This document shows, piece after piece, positions 8,384 through 17,332 of a stretch of DNA of 64,000 bases (its first letter is position 1; each line of letters begins with the position of its first letter). The stretch is from Paraburkholderia franconis (lineage in GTDB: Bacteria; Pseudomonadota; Gammaproteobacteria; Burkholderiales; Burkholderiaceae): the NCBI RefSeq assembly GCF_009362735.1, contig NZ_WHNP01000007.1, forward strand, positions 212,319-276,318, read 5' to 3'. A program made the translations under genes and the position numbers. A model generated the notes under the pieces. That model did no database searches and had not been told where the DNA came from. It was given only the letters and a program-made list of their open reading frames with translations.

Positions 8384-9172
8384 ATGAACAATCCGAACAA
8401 CCCGCAAACTTCCCCGCGCCGCCTTCACCCGCTCATTGCGGTGGCGGCGGGCGCCGTCATCATCGCAAGCCTCGCCGCCACGGCGGCCATAACGGGACTG
8501 TTCCCGAAGGCATCGAGCAACGGCGCGGTCAACGATCAGACGCAATCGGCTGCCGTCACGCAACAGCAACAACCTGTCGTCGACACCGCGCAGCCGGCCC
8601 GTCTGCCCGCGCAGCCACAACCACAAGCGGTCGCTCAACAGCAGGCGGCTGAACAACAGGCCGCGGAACAACAGGCGGCGCAACAACAGGCTGCACAGCA
8701 ACAGGCCCAGCAGGCGCAACAGGCCGAGCAGGCCCCACACGCGCCGGCGCCGACGAGCCCGCAATACGCGCAACAGCCGCAATACGCGCAGCAACCGCAG
8801 CAGCAATATGCGCCGCAACAACCAGCACAACCGGCCCACTGCTCGACTTGCGGCACAGTCGAGGCTATCTCGGTCGTGCGTCAGGAAGGGCACGGAACGG
8901 GCCTTGGCGCCGTCGGCGGAGCGGTGGCGGGCGGTGTTGTCGGCAACCAGTTCGGCAGCGGCGGCGGCCGTACCGCGATGACGCTGCTCGGCGCGCTCGG
9001 CGGCGGACTCGCCGGCAATTCGGTCGAAAAACATCTGCGTAGCACGACCAGCTACTCGGTGCGCGTGCGGATGGAGAACGGCAAGACCCGCTACTTCACG
9101 TATCACGAGGCGCCGCCGTTCCAGCAAGGCCAGCGCGTGCGCGTGCAGAACGGCACGCTGGTCGCCGGCTAG
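8384..9172 (+). CDS. Glycine-zipper 2TM-domain envelope protein
   Basis: A 262-residue protein with one N-terminal membrane segment (residues about 15-40, LIAVAAGAVIIASLAATAAI) that anchors or exports it. A long Gln/Ala/Pro-rich linker follows (about 60-150), then a Cys pair (CSTC) and a C-terminal glycine-zipper block (GAVGGAVAGGVVGNQFG and GALGGGLAGN) of the Rick_17kDa/SlyB-like type found in outer-membrane-associated proteins. The last 50 residues form a small soluble tail (YSVRVRMENGKTRYFTYHE). A GGAGG ribosome site precedes the chosen ATG. It is monocistronic and convergent with iscX. The function is probably envelope integrity; the exact role is unknown. Confidence 0.85.
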   Translation: MNNPNNPQTSPRRLHPLIAVAAGAVIIASLAATAAITGLFPKASSNGAVNDQTQSAAVTQQQQPVVDTAQPARLPAQPQPQAVAQQQAAEQQAAEQQAAQQQAAQQQAQQAQQAEQAPHAPAPTSPQYAQQPQYAQQPQQQYAPQQPAQPAHCSTCGTVEAISVVRQEGHGTGLGAVGGAVAGGVVGNQFGSGGGRTAMTLLGALGGGLAGNSVEKHLRSTTSYSVRVRMENGKTRYFTYHEAPPFQQGQRVRVQNGTLVAG

Positions 9173-9215
9173 GCGAGACGATCCGGTGCGCCCATTCGCG
9201 CGCCGCATACGAAAA

Positions 9216-9245
9216 AAGGCGACTCACACGTGAGTCGCCTTTTCT
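9216..9245. terminator. bidirectional intrinsic terminator
   Basis: AAGGCGACTCAC and GTGAGTCGCCTT form a perfect stem with A-run and T-run on the two sides, serving both the glycine-zipper gene (+) and iscX (-). Confidence 0.92.
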
Positions 9246-9285
9246 TTTGCCGCGACTGAGACGGCAAGCAACGAACGGAACGCGT

Positions 9286-9483
9286 TCAGTAGTCCGCGTC
9301 TTCGATCCATGCCGCCTGAATCGCTTCAAGGATCTTTTCGCTCGATCGGTTCGGATCGTCGTCGAAGCCGTCCAGCTCCATCACCCAGCGGTGAAGATCG
9401 GTGAAGCGCACCAGTTGCGGGTCGATTTCCGGATGCTTGTCCGTCAAGGCCATCGCGATGTCTTGCGTATCGGTCCACTTCAT
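9286..9483 (-). CDS. iscX: IscX, iron-sulfur assembly accessory protein
   Basis: A small acidic protein of 65 residues (MKWTDTQDIAMALTDKHPE...), the usual IscX/YfhJ size. It binds IscS and iron and modulates Fe-S cluster assembly. The typical D-E-rich face is visible (DGFDDDPNRSSEKILEAIQ), as is the C-terminal WIEDADY. It is the last gene of the isc locus, 15 bp after fdx on the same strand, and ends before a strong bidirectional terminator. Confidence 0.96.
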   Translation of the reverse strand: MKWTDTQDIAMALTDKHPEIDPQLVRFTDLHRWVMELDGFDDDPNRSSEKILEAIQAAWIEDADY

Positions 9484-9498
9484 GGCTGCATGCTCCTG

Positions 9499-9840
9499 TT
9501 AGTGATTTTCCTTCGCGTGGTTGATCGAATAACGCGGAATCTCGACAACGAGATCGTCGTCCTCGGGCATGATCGCCTGGCACGACAACCGCGACTCGCG
9601 CTCGAGACCCCATGCCTTGTCGAGCAGATCGTCCTCGTCCTCTTCCGACGGTTCCAGCGCGTTGAAGCCCTCACGCACGATCACATGACATGTCGTGCAC
9701 GCGCAAGACTTCTCGCACGCATGCTCGATCTCGATGCCGTGGTCGAGCAGATTGTCGCAGACACTCTTGCCCGGCACGGCGTCGATGACCGCGCCGTCCG
9801 GACACAGTTCGACGTGAGGCAGCACAACGATTTGAGGCAT
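9499..9840 (-). CDS. fdx: ISC-type [2Fe-2S] ferredoxin
   Basis: Adrenodoxin-like ferredoxin of 113 residues that supplies electrons for Fe-S cluster assembly on IscU. The four cluster cysteines are present in CEKSCACTTC (three ligands) and LSCQ (the fourth). I chose the ATG at 9840 (MPQIVVLPHVELCPDGAVI), the family start; the open frame extends nine codons upstream. It lies between hscA (about 190 bp upstream) and iscX (15 bp downstream). Confidence 0.96.
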   Translation of the reverse strand: MPQIVVLPHVELCPDGAVIDAVPGKSVCDNLLDHGIEIEHACEKSCACTTCHVIVREGFNALEPSEEDEDDLLDKAWGLERESRLSCQAIMPEDDDLVVEIPRYSINHAKENH

Positions 9841-10027
9841 ACAAATTCCGTTTGGTCTGTGGGGCACGGACGCCGCCCTTCAGGCACCGTACCATTTTAC
9901 TAATCGCGCGGCCGTTTTTGGCACGCGCTGCGTGATTCTGCGGCGATGCATGAATCGCGTTTTCACTGCCTCGCCGTCATTGCGCCAGGCGCGTTTTGAT
10001 GCCCCGCCTTGCCGTCAAACGGCCGCG

Positions 10028-11899
10028 TCAGATCTCGTCGAGCTTGCGGCCCGCGAGTGCGCGGCGAATGCTCTTGTCCATCCGGCGCGCGGCGAATTCG
10101 TCGGTGCCCTCGGCGAGCGTCTTCGTTGCCGTTTCGATTGCGTCGACGTCATCGCCCGGCGCGACCTTGCGCAGCGCCTCAACGAGCGCATCGAGCGTCG
10201 CGCGCTCGCCGGCGTCGAGCAGCTCGCCGTCGGCGGCAAGCGCCACTTCCGTCGCTTCGATCAGACGCTGCGCTTCGACTTGCGCCTCGCGCAACGCACG
10301 GGCACGCATGTCGACTTCGGCCGTCTGGAAGCTGTCTTCGAGCATGCGCGCAACGTCGTCGTCGGCAAGACCGTACGACGGCTTCACGACCACGGACGCC
10401 TCCACGCCCGAATGCTGTTCGCGCGCGAACACGGACAGCAGTCCGTCAGCATCCACCTGATAGGTGACGCGGATACGCGCCGCGCCCGCCGCCATCGGCG
10501 GAATGCCGCGCAATTCGAAGCGCGCGAGCGAACGGCAATCGGACACGAGCTCGCGCTCGCCCTGGACGACGTGAATCGCCATCGCCGTCTGGCCGTCCTT
10601 GAAGGTCGTGAATTCCTGCGCGCGCGCGGTCGGAATCGTCGAGTTGCGCGGAATGATTTTCTCGGCGAGCCCGCCCATCGTTTCGACGCCCAGCGACAAC
10701 GGAATCACGTCGAGCAGCAGCCAGTCATCTCCGTCCGCGCCACGGTTGCCCGCGAGCAGATCAGCCTGAATGGCGGCGCCGAGCGCGACCACCTGGTCGG
10801 GGTCGAGGTTGATCAGCGGCGGCTGGTCGAAGAAGTTTTCGACGGCACGGCGAATGACGGGCATGCGCGTCGCGCCGCCGACCAGCACGACACCCTTGAT
10901 GTCGGCGGGTGTCACTTTCGCGTCGCGCAGCGCCTTCTTCGTGGGCCCAAGCGTGCGTTGCACGAGCGCCTGCGTGATCGTTTCGAACGTCGCTTCGTCG
11001 ACAGTGACGTCGATCTTCGCGCCGCTCGCGAGCGTGACCTGGACAGTCGTGCCCGGCGCCGACGACAGCGCCTCCTTTGCGTCGCGCACCGTGTCGAGCA
11101 ACTGGCGCACGTCTTCGGGCGTCAGCGACTGCGCCGCGACGTTCGCTTTTTCCAGCACGTAGCGATACAGCGCGTGATCGAAGTCGTCGCCGCCGAGCGC
11201 CGAATCGCCGCCCGCCGCGAGCACTTCGAAGACACCCTTCGTCAGCTTCAGGATCGACAGATCGAACGTGCCGCCGCCGAGGTCGTACACCGCGTAAAGC
11301 CCTTCGGCGCCGTTATCCAGACCGTACGCGATCGCGGCCGCCGTTGGCTCGTTCAAGAGACGCAGCACGTTGATACCCGCGAGACGCGCGGCATCCTTGG
11401 TCGCCTGGCGCTGCGCTTCGTCGAAATAGGCGGGCACCGTAATAACAGCACCGACGAGTTCGTCGCCGAGCGTGTCTTCCGCGCGATAGCGCAGCGTCGC
11501 GAGAATTTCCGCCGACACTTCGACGGGACTCTTCACGCCGTCGACAGTGCGGATCTGCACCATACCCGGCGCGTCGACGAAATCGTACGGCGCGTTTTCC
11601 GCATGCTCGACTTCGCTCTTGCCGCGACCCATGAAGCGCTTGACGGAGACGATCGTGTTGCGCGGATCGGTGACGGCTTCCGCTTTCGCCACGCGCCCGA
11701 TGCGCCGGCCGCCCTTCTCCAGATACCGCACGACGGAGGGCAGCAGATAGTGTCCTTCGTCGTCGGGCAAAACGTCGGGCACGCCGCTGCGCACCGCCGC
11801 GACGAGAGAGTTGGTGGTGCCGAGGTCGATGCCCACGGCGAGTTTCCGCTGATGCGGCGCGGGCGCCATGCCGGGTTCAGAAATTTGCAGTAAAGCCAT
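10028..11899 (-). CDS. hscA: HscA, Fe-S assembly Hsp70 chaperone
   Basis: Specialised Hsp70 ATPase that, with HscB, releases the cluster from IscU to acceptor proteins. The 623-residue product has the phosphate-1 motif [12 protein letters not shown] near residue 22, the second actin-fold motif [13 protein letters not shown], and a substrate-binding domain ending in a helical lid. The length is normal for HscA. It starts 147 bp after hscB, an unusually wide gap for a pair that is often nearly contiguous, and its leader holds a three-copy 10-bp tandem repeat. The ribosome site before the ATG is weak (GAAG). Confidence 0.97.
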   Translation of the reverse strand: MALLQISEPGMAPAPHQRKLAVGIDLGTTNSLVAAVRSGVPDVLPDDEGHYLLPSVVRYLEKGGRRIGRVAKAEAVTDPRNTIVSVKRFMGRGKSEVEHAENAPYDFVDAPGMVQIRTVDGVKSPVEVSAEILATLRYRAEDTLGDELVGAVITVPAYFDEAQRQATKDAARLAGINVLRLLNEPTAAAIAYGLDNGAEGLYAVYDLGGGTFDLSILKLTKGVFEVLAAGGDSALGGDDFDHALYRYVLEKANVAAQSLTPEDVRQLLDTVRDAKEALSSAPGTTVQVTLASGAKIDVTVDEATFETITQALVQRTLGPTKKALRDAKVTPADIKGVVLVGGATRMPVIRRAVENFFDQPPLINLDPDQVVALGAAIQADLLAGNRGADGDDWLLLDVIPLSLGVETMGGLAEKIIPRNSTIPTARAQEFTTFKDGQTAMAIHVVQGERELVSDCRSLARFELRGIPPMAAGAARIRVTYQVDADGLLSVFAREQHSGVEASVVVKPSYGLADDDVARMLEDSFQTAEVDMRARALREAQVEAQRLIEATEVALAADGELLDAGERATLDALVEALRKVAPGDDVDAIETATKTLAEGTDEFAARRMDKSIRRALAGRKLDEI

Positions 11900-11910
11900 C
11901 TGGAATCTTC

Positions 11911-11940
11911 TTCGGGGTCCGTCGGGGTCCGTCGGGGTCC
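11911..11940. repeat. 10-bp tandem repeat in the hscA leader
   Basis: Three tandem copies of GTCGGGGTCC (the first with T for G) lie 12-41 bases upstream of the hscA start, with a fourth partial unit following. This G-rich block covers most of the hscA leader and might affect translation or length stability. Confidence 0.85.
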
Positions 11941-12046
11941 ATCGGAATCGATTAGGCCCCGGTCCTGATCATGTAGGTTCGCGTGTTGTTCGGGCGGCGT
12001 TAATCAGACGGCTGGATTCGCGCGCGGCGCAATTCTACGCGCCGCG

Positions 12047-12574
12047 CTAGCTGTCGAGCCGCTCGATCTGCGTGCCGATCTCCGACGCCACGCGCTCGAT
12101 GAACATCAATTGCCGCACCGCTTCGCCTGCCGCCTGGTTCGAGCCGCTGTCGAGCAACGCGGCCAGTTTCGCGAAGCGCGCCTTCTCCTCGTCGCGCAGT
12201 TCCGCGAGCAGCGCGTCGAGCGCGTCGACATTCTTCGCGGCCGACGCGTCTTCGATGCTCTCGCGCCATTCCATCTGCTGCATCAGGAATGCCGGCTCCA
12301 TCGCCGTGTTGTTCTCCGCGCCGACGTCGACGCCGCGCAGCGACAGCAGATAGCGCGCGCGCCTGAGCGGATCGCGCAGCGTCTGATACGCCTCGTTCGT
12401 GCGCGTCGCCCATTGCATCGCGATGCGCTTCTGCGCGTCGCCCGCCGCGGCGAAACGGTCGGGATGCACCTGCGCCTGCACCGTGCGGTACGCGTGGTCG
12501 AGCGCGGAAGCATCGAGCGCGAACTGCTCGGGCAGATCGAAGAGTTTGAAGTGACTGTCGTTCAGCGAGGCCAT
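12047..12574 (-). CDS. hscB: HscB, J-domain co-chaperone
   Basis: A 175-residue DnaJ-type co-chaperone that delivers IscU to HscA and stimulates its ATPase. The N-terminal J domain carries the HPD tripeptide ([14 protein letters not shown]), followed by a C-terminal three-helix domain for IscU binding ([16 protein letters not shown]). It begins about 115 bp beyond iscA, with an intrinsic terminator in between, so hscB-hscA-fdx-iscX may depend on read-through or on a promoter of their own. Confidence 0.96.
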   Translation of the reverse strand: MASLNDSHFKLFDLPEQFALDASALDHAYRTVQAQVHPDRFAAAGDAQKRIAMQWATRTNEAYQTLRDPLRRARYLLSLRGVDVGAENNTAMEPAFLMQQMEWRESIEDASAAKNVDALDALLAELRDEEKARFAKLAALLDSGSNQAAGEAVRQLMFIERVASEIGTQIERLDS

Positions 12575-12648
12575 CAGATTGATTTGTCCGTCGAAAGCGC
12601 GTGGCGAAGGTCAGGCAGGCATCTTGCGATGTTCGTGGCGAAATTGAA

Positions 12649-12674
12649 AAAAGGCGGCACAGGCCGCCTTTTCC
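12649..12674 (-). terminator. intrinsic terminator between iscA and hscB
   Basis: On the minus strand AAAAGGCGGC pairs with GCCGCCTTTT, followed by more T residues. It lies directly after iscA and would attenuate transcription into hscBA-fdx-iscX. Confidence 0.88.
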
Positions 12675-12689
12675 GCGTAATTCGCGCGC

Positions 12690-13013
12690 TTACACGCGGA
12701 ACGATTCGCCGCAGCCGCATTCGTCCTTCACGTTCGGATTGTTGAACTTGAAGCCTTCATTCAGCCCTTCGCGCGCGAAGTCGAGCTCGGTGCCGTCGAT
12801 ATAGGCGAGGCTCTTCGGGTCGACCACGATCTTCACACCATTGCATTCGAACACCTGGTCTTCGGGTGCGAGCTCATCGACATACTCGAGCTTGTATGCG
12901 AGGCCCGAGCAACCCGTCGTGCGCACACCGAGCCGCAGCCCGACGCCCTTGCCGCGCCGGATCAGATATTTCTGGACGTGTTGTGCTGCCTTTTCGGTCA
13001 ACGTAATTGCCAT
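12690..13013 (-). CDS. iscA: IscA, A-type Fe-S carrier
   Basis: A 107-residue A-type carrier that accepts iron or clusters and passes them to apoproteins. The three conserved cysteines are visible: TTGCSG in the middle and the C-terminal ECGCGESF pair. I chose [14 protein letters not shown] (ATG at 13013) rather than the ATG four codons upstream because it fits the family. It follows iscU by about 150 bp and is followed by an intrinsic terminator. Confidence 0.96.
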   Translation of the reverse strand: MAITLTEKAAQHVQKYLIRRGKGVGLRLGVRTTGCSGLAYKLEYVDELAPEDQVFECNGVKIVVDPKSLAYIDGTELDFAREGLNEGFKFNNPNVKDECGCGESFRV

Positions 13014-13163
13014 AGCGTTTCTCAATGTGCGGCACGCCGTCGTTACTCACGACCCGTGTCGCAACCCTGCCTGCATCTCAAATCGTTCCGGCGGGCGACG
13101 ATTTCAAGTATCGCGGTCGCCACGCCGCGCCACTATCGCGCTCAAGCGACGCGCAATGCGTGC

Positions 13164-13583
13164 TTACGCCGACTGCTCGGCGCTCGCTGCTGCACCAGCC
13201 GTTTCGCCATGACGCTGCTTGTAGTCGGCAACCGCTGCCTTGATCGCGTCTTCCGCGAGAATCGAGCAGTGGATCTTCACGGGCGGCAGCGCCAGTTCTT
13301 CGGCAATCTGCGTGTTCTTGATCGTGAGCGCCTGATCGAGCGTCTTGCCCTTCACCCATTCCGTGACGAGCGAGCTCGACGCGATGGCCGAACCGCAGCC
13401 GTACGTCTTGAACTTCGCGTCCTCGATGACGCCGTCCGCGCCGACGCGGATCTGCAGCTTCATCACGTCGCCGCAAGCCGGTGCGCCGACCATGCCCGTA
13501 CCGACGGTATCGTCGTCTTTCGCGAACGAGCCGACGTTGCGCGGGTTTTCGTAGTGGTCCAGAACCTTGTCGCTATATGCCAT
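13164..13583 (-). CDS. iscU: IscU, Fe-S cluster scaffold
   Basis: A 139-residue scaffold on which IscS-derived sulfur and iron are assembled into a cluster. The three ligand cysteines occur in APACGD, YGCGSA and KIHCSILAE. The HscA recognition motif LPPVK is intact (ELALPPVKIHC). A short Ala/Glu-rich tail follows the core. It lies 57 bp after iscS in the same transcript. Confidence 0.97.
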   Translation of the reverse strand: MAYSDKVLDHYENPRNVGSFAKDDDTVGTGMVGAPACGDVMKLQIRVGADGVIEDAKFKTYGCGSAIASSSLVTEWVKGKTLDQALTIKNTQIAEELALPPVKIHCSILAEDAIKAAVADYKQRHGETAGAAASAEQSA

Positions 13584-13640
13584 GTTGTCACTCCTTGATT
13601 CGATTCAACCTGCGTTCGTGATCGACTGATTCGGGCGCGC

Positions 13641-14864
13641 TCAGTGCGCGGCCCACTGGATCGTCGACAGATCGATGCCGTCCTTGTGCATTTCCCACAG
13701 CGGCGACAGATCGCGCAGCTTCGCGATCTTGCTCTTCAGCAGGTTGATCACGTAATCGACGTCCTGCTCCGTCGTGAAACGGCCGACCGTGAAGCGGATC
13801 GAGCTGTGCGCCAGCTCGTCGTTGCGGCCGAGCGCGCGCAGCACATACGACGGCTCCAGCGAAGCCGACGTGCACGCCGAGCCCGACGACACCGCGACAT
13901 CCTTCACCGCCATGATCAGCGACTCGCCTTCGACGAAGTTGAAGCTGATGTTCAGGTTGTGCGGCACACGCTGTTCCATGTCGCCGTTCACATACGTTTC
14001 TTCGATTTCTTGCAGCCCGCGCAGCAGCTTGTCGCGCAGCATGCGGATGCGTTCGTTTTCGGTCGCCATTTCTTCGCGCGCGATACGGAACGCTTCGCCC
14101 ATGCCGACGATCTGGTGCGTAGCCAGCGTGCCCGAGCGCATGCCGCGCTCGTGGCCGCCGCCATGCATCTGCGCTTCGATGCGCACGCGCGGCTTGCGGC
14201 GCACGTACAGCGCGCCGATGCCCTTCGGGCCATACGTCTTGTGCGCCGAGAACGACATCAGGTCGACCTTCAGCTTCTGCAGGTCGATTTCGACCTTGCC
14301 CGTTGCCTGCGCCGCGTCGACGTGGAAAATGATGCCCTTCTCGCGGCAGATCTCGCCGATCGTCCCGATGTCCTGGATAACGCCGATCTCGTTGTTCACG
14401 TGCATCACCGACACGAGAATCGTCTCCGGGCGCAGCGCTGCCTTGAACGCTTCCAGATCGACCAGGCCATCGTCCTTCACGTCCAGATACGTCACTTCGA
14501 AGCCTTCGCGCTCGAGCTCGCGGCACGTGTCGAGCACGGCCTTGTGCTCGGTCTTCACCGTGATCACGTGCTTGCCCTTCGTCTTGTAGAAGTGCGCCGC
14601 GCCCTTGATCGCGAGATTGTCGGATTCCGTCGCACCCGACGTCCAGATGATTTCGCGCGGGTCGGCATTGACGAGCGCCGCGACGTTCTCGCGCGCTTCC
14701 TCGACGGCACGCTCCGCGTCCCAGCCGTACGCGTGGCTGCGCGACGCCGGATTGCCGAACTGCTCGCGCAGATACGGAATCATCTTGTCCACCACGCGCG
14801 GATCGACAGGCGTCGTCGCGCTGTAGTCCATGTAAATGGGCAGGTGGGGAATGTCGTTATTCAT
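13641..14864 (-). CDS. iscS: IscS, cysteine desulfurase
   Basis: PLP-dependent enzyme that converts cysteine to alanine and supplies persulfide sulfur for Fe-S clusters and tRNA thiolation. The 407-residue product has the PLP lysine in [12 protein letters not shown] and the mobile-loop catalytic cysteine in [15 protein letters not shown]. The start at 14864 ([21 protein letters not shown]) has a GGAG ribosome site; an in-frame ATG six codons upstream is less likely. It lies 69 bp after iscR and is presumably repressed by IscR. Confidence 0.97.
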   Translation of the reverse strand: MNNDIPHLPIYMDYSATTPVDPRVVDKMIPYLREQFGNPASRSHAYGWDAERAVEEARENVAALVNADPREIIWTSGATESDNLAIKGAAHFYKTKGKHVITVKTEHKAVLDTCRELEREGFEVTYLDVKDDGLVDLEAFKAALRPETILVSVMHVNNEIGVIQDIGTIGEICREKGIIFHVDAAQATGKVEIDLQKLKVDLMSFSAHKTYGPKGIGALYVRRKPRVRIEAQMHGGGHERGMRSGTLATHQIVGMGEAFRIAREEMATENERIRMLRDKLLRGLQEIEETYVNGDMEQRVPHNLNISFNFVEGESLIMAVKDVAVSSGSACTSASLEPSYVLRALGRNDELAHSSIRFTVGRFTTEQDVDYVINLLKSKIAKLRDLSPLWEMHKDGIDLSTIQWAAH

Positions 14865-14933
14865 CAATCGCTCCGGGGACATCAGTGCATTTGGCTTTGC
14901 AGTTCTGGCGTGCGCGTCTGATTGCGCGCTCGG

Positions 14934-15458
14934 TCAGCCAGCCATATTGAAAACGGAATTCGGACCTTTCGGCACCACGCGCGGCTCCACGGCGGGCGCT
15001 TCGGTGCGGCGGTCGCGCAGCACGGTCGTCGCGCCTTCGCGCGAGCGCTGCTGGTCGACCAGGTCTTTCAGGGAAACGGAGTCGAGATACTCGACCATCT
15101 TCTGATTCAGCGTCGACCACAGTTCGTGCGTCATGCAATGGCCGTCGTGATGCTTCGTGCCCTCGCACGAGCCCTTGCCGCCGCATTGCGTGGCATCGAG
15201 AGGCTCGTCGACGGCGATGATGATGTCCGCCACCGTCACATCCTCGGCGCGACGCGCGAGGTTGTAGCCGCCGCCCGGCCCGCGCACGGATTCGACGATC
15301 TCGTGACGGCGCAGCTTGCCGAACAGCTGCTCGAGATAGGACAAGGAGATGTGTTGGCGCTGGCTGATACCCGCAAGCGTCACCGGGCCCTGCTCCTGGC
15401 GCAGAGCCAGGTCGATCATCGCCGTGACGGCGAAACGGCCTTTCGTGGTGAGTCTCAT
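14934..15458 (-). CDS. iscR: IscR, Fe-S-responsive Rrf2 regulator
   Basis: A 174-residue Rrf2-family regulator. Holo-IscR with a [2Fe-2S] cluster represses the isc operon. The winged helix is at residues 1-65 (MRLTTKGRFAVTAMIDLAL; GPGGGYNLAR). The ligands Cys92, Cys98, Cys108 and His111 are present, but Cys98 and the third Cys are separated by nine residues (EGTKHHDGH), against five in E. coli as I recall, making this loop His-rich. I chose the ATG at 15458; a six-codon extension is less likely. Two IscR-type boxes overlap its promoter, consistent with autoregulation. Confidence 0.96.
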   Translation of the reverse strand: MRLTTKGRFAVTAMIDLALRQEQGPVTLAGISQRQHISLSYLEQLFGKLRRHEIVESVRGPGGGYNLARRAEDVTVADIIIAVDEPLDATQCGGKGSCEGTKHHDGHCMTHELWSTLNQKMVEYLDSVSLKDLVDQQRSREGATTVLRDRRTEAPAVEPRVVPKGPNSVFNMAG

Positions 15459-15475
15459 ATCTGGTGGGAACCGCA

Positions 15476-15500
15476 ATTCTCGACAAGTTTGGTCAAGTAT
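15476..15500 (-). promoter_or_regulatory. IscR type-1 box, promoter-proximal
   Basis: Read on the minus strand it begins ATACTTGACCAAA and ends TTGTCGAGAAT, close to the type-1 consensus (ATASYYGACT at one end and its inverse at the other). It overlaps the -10 region of the iscR promoter, where binding would block initiation. Confidence 0.75.
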
Positions 15501-15523
15501 AAATACATGACAGATTTAGTCAA
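15496..15523 (-). promoter_or_regulatory. iscR-iscSUA promoter
   Basis: The -35 TTGACT (15518-15523) and -10 TATACT (15496-15501) are separated by 16 bases. Both hexamers are embedded in the two IscR-type boxes, the classical layout of an autorepressed isc promoter. Confidence 0.78.
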
Positions 15524-15527
15524 GTAT
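15503..15527 (-). promoter_or_regulatory. IscR type-1 box, promoter-distal
   Basis: A 25-base site, ATACTTGACTAAA at one end and TGTCATGTAT at the other, matching the IscR type-1 consensus almost fully. Its centre lies 27 bases from that of the first box. Confidence 0.82.
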
Positions 15528-15568
15528 CCCCAATGTGATTTGGGTCATTCGCTTAACGAAAACTTTTG

Positions 15569-16099
15569 TTACAGGGTCAATTGGGGCCGAAGTGCCGCGA
15601 TGAGACCACGGCAGGCGGCTTCGCATTGGTCCAGCACGATTTCGAAGCCCTCGCCGCCCCCGAAGTACGGGTCAACGACCTCGCGCATATCGAAACCTGG
15701 CGCAATTTTTTCCACTTCATCCGCGACCGACGCACCCGCATCGGCCGCAAATTCCATCAGCAGGCGAATCTTGTCGCGCTGCGCGGGCGGACAGATCTGT
15801 CTGAGCGCTGCGACGTTCTTATCGTCCATCGCCACGATCAGATCGAAGCGCTCGAAATCGGCGGCGGTGATCTGACGCCCGCGAAATGTCGACAAATCGT
15901 AACCGCGGCTTTTGGCCGCGCGCTGCGCGCGCTCGTCCGGTGCCTCGCCGATGTGCCAGTCGCCCGTGCCCGCCGAATCGACGATCACGTGATCCGTCAG
16001 CTTCGCTTCGGCCAGCATGTGCCGCATGACGCCTTCCGCCGTCGGGGAACGGCAGATGTTCCCAAGGCACACGAAGCAGATGGCGACGGTATTCATCAA
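15569..16099 (-). CDS. Low-molecular-weight protein-tyrosine phosphatase
   Basis: A 176-residue cytosolic phosphatase that removes phosphate from tyrosine residues. The P-loop CLGNICRS (Cys11, Arg17) and the general-acid Asp143 in VVDPYFGGG are both intact. It lies just upstream of iscR on the same strand, but the iscR promoter is in the 110-bp gap, so the two can be expressed separately. I see no exopolysaccharide or tyrosine-kinase genes here that would identify its partner. The ATG one codon downstream is an equal start. Confidence 0.93.
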   Translation of the reverse strand: MMNTVAICFVCLGNICRSPTAEGVMRHMLAEAKLTDHVIVDSAGTGDWHIGEAPDERAQRAAKSRGYDLSTFRGRQITAADFERFDLIVAMDDKNVAALRQICPPAQRDKIRLLMEFAADAGASVADEVEKIAPGFDMREVVDPYFGGGEGFEIVLDQCEAACRGLIAALRPQLTL

Positions 16100-16199
16100 T
16101 GGCTGAGCGGCCCAGCCGCATATGTCATAAAAGGTGAAACAGTGCCGCGATTATACAAAGCCGTGCAAAATCACGCCGGCGCCGCGCCAGCCTTGCTGC

Positions 16200-16436
16200 T
16201 CAAAGCGGCTGGGCCGGCATGCGGGCGGCCGGGTGCGTCGTGGCGGCGGGCATCGACGCTTCGCCGCCGACGTATCCGTAAGACACTGCGCGCGCCAGTT
16301 CCGCCGAGACACGGTCGGCAGCGAGCGGCGACTGCGACGATTGCGCACCGGCGTCGTTATACAGGTGCAGGTACGCAGCGGCCGCAAGCGGCACGATGAT
16401 TGCCCAAGGCCAATACACCGATATTTTCTTTTTCAT
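16200..16436 (-). CDS. Small single-pass membrane or secreted protein, function unknown
   Basis: A 78-residue frame starting MKKKISVYWPWAIIVPLAAA, with three lysines and then a hydrophobic helix (residues 6-23), followed by an Ala/Ser/Pro-rich tail. It looks like a short signal-anchored or exported peptide. There is a weak GAGAG ribosome site. I recognise no domain. It lies on the minus strand upstream of the phosphatase gene (about 100 bp gap) and divergent from the lipoprotein at 16711. It could be a chance frame, but the MKKK start plus the transmembrane helix favours a real gene. Confidence 0.5.
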   Translation of the reverse strand: MKKKISVYWPWAIIVPLAAAAYLHLYNDAGAQSSQSPLAADRVSAELARAVSYGYVGGEASMPAATTHPAARMPAQPL

Positions 16437-16710
16437 GATGTCGTTCTCTCAAAGCGGGCCGAGTTGCACAGACGCACTTTGCCCAGTGGAAATGGTAGAT
16501 GAAGGCGCAATCCGGAAAAACCCACCCCAAGACAACTCTGCGTTGCAGTCGGATGAACAGTCGGACCACTGACCAATTTGCAGTCGCCGTTAGCCCGCGC
16601 CTTTCGGGAGCCGAAAGAAATCCTTACAAAAGCACACACAGGTAATACTCAGCTGGCGCTACAAATAACGCATGGGCAATGTGCCTCTCGTTAGTCTGTC
16701 TAACACTCAA

Positions 16711-17205
16711 ATGAAACGTCTTATTCCTTCTCTCGCACCCATTGCCGTGACCGTCTGCGCGGCTGCAGCACTCGGTGGCTGTGCGGCCTATCCGTATGGT
16801 GGAGCGCCCGCCTATGGCTACAGCGACGGCTACTACGACCCTTACGGGGCGCCCGCCTACGGCTATGCGGAGCCGCCTGTGCAATCGAGCCTGTTCCTCG
16901 GCTTCGGCGGCGGCGGCTATTCGGGCCGCGACTACGACCACCGTCATTGGGGCGGCTGGGGCGACCGTGGCCATGATCACGATCGCGGAAACGGGAACGA
17001 TCACCGCGGACCGAACGGCGGCGTGCCGCACGGGCCGCCGCCGCAAGCGAACAACCCGCCGATGAACGCGGGTGGCGGCGGGCACGGCGCCCGGCCACCG
17101 GCTCAGCCAAATGGGGGGCAACCGCAAGGCGGCAATCGGGGCGGCGGCGGAGATCGCGGTGGCAGCCGCAACCCTTTGGGCGGCGGCCAGAGCAGCTGGC
17201 ACTGA
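16711..17205 (+). CDS. Gly/Pro/His-rich outer-membrane lipoprotein
   Basis: A 164-residue protein starting MKRLIPSLAPIAVTVCAAAA with a lipobox (ALGGC), so it should be lipidated. The mature part is low-complexity: an early Tyr/Gly/Pro repeat with two copies of GAPAYGY, an Asp/His-rich middle (DRGHDHDRGNGNDHRG) that might bind metal, and a Gly/Asn/Pro/Gln tail. No catalytic domain is visible. An in-frame ATG at 16672 would put 13 non-signal residues in front, so I prefer 16711. A terminator follows. The function is unknown. Confidence 0.75.
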   Translation: MKRLIPSLAPIAVTVCAAAALGGCAAYPYGGAPAYGYSDGYYDPYGAPAYGYAEPPVQSSLFLGFGGGGYSGRDYDHRHWGGWGDRGHDHDRGNGNDHRGPNGGVPHGPPPQANNPPMNAGGGGHGARPPAQPNGGQPQGGNRGGGGDRGGSRNPLGGGQSSWH

Positions 17206-17250
17206 CGGGCGGCGCGTGCCGACAGGCTTCTATCCGAGGCCCAAGAACAA

Positions 17251-17284
17251 GAGGCTGCATCGCTCAGGCGATGCAGCCTCTTTC
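17251..17284. terminator. intrinsic terminator, lipoprotein/lutB
   Basis: GAGGCTGCATCGC and GCGATGCAGCCTC form a perfect 13-bp stem with a TCAG loop, followed by TTTCT; it separates two convergent genes. Confidence 0.9.
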
Positions 17285-17332
17285 TGTTAATGCCTTCGAT
17301 GCTGGCGATGCCGTCGACGAGCGAGCAGCCCG

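Noticed and set aside
9932..11893. A 653-codon open frame opposite hscA
   Set aside because: It is the mirror frame of hscA, with Arg-rich low-complexity sequence and no domain.
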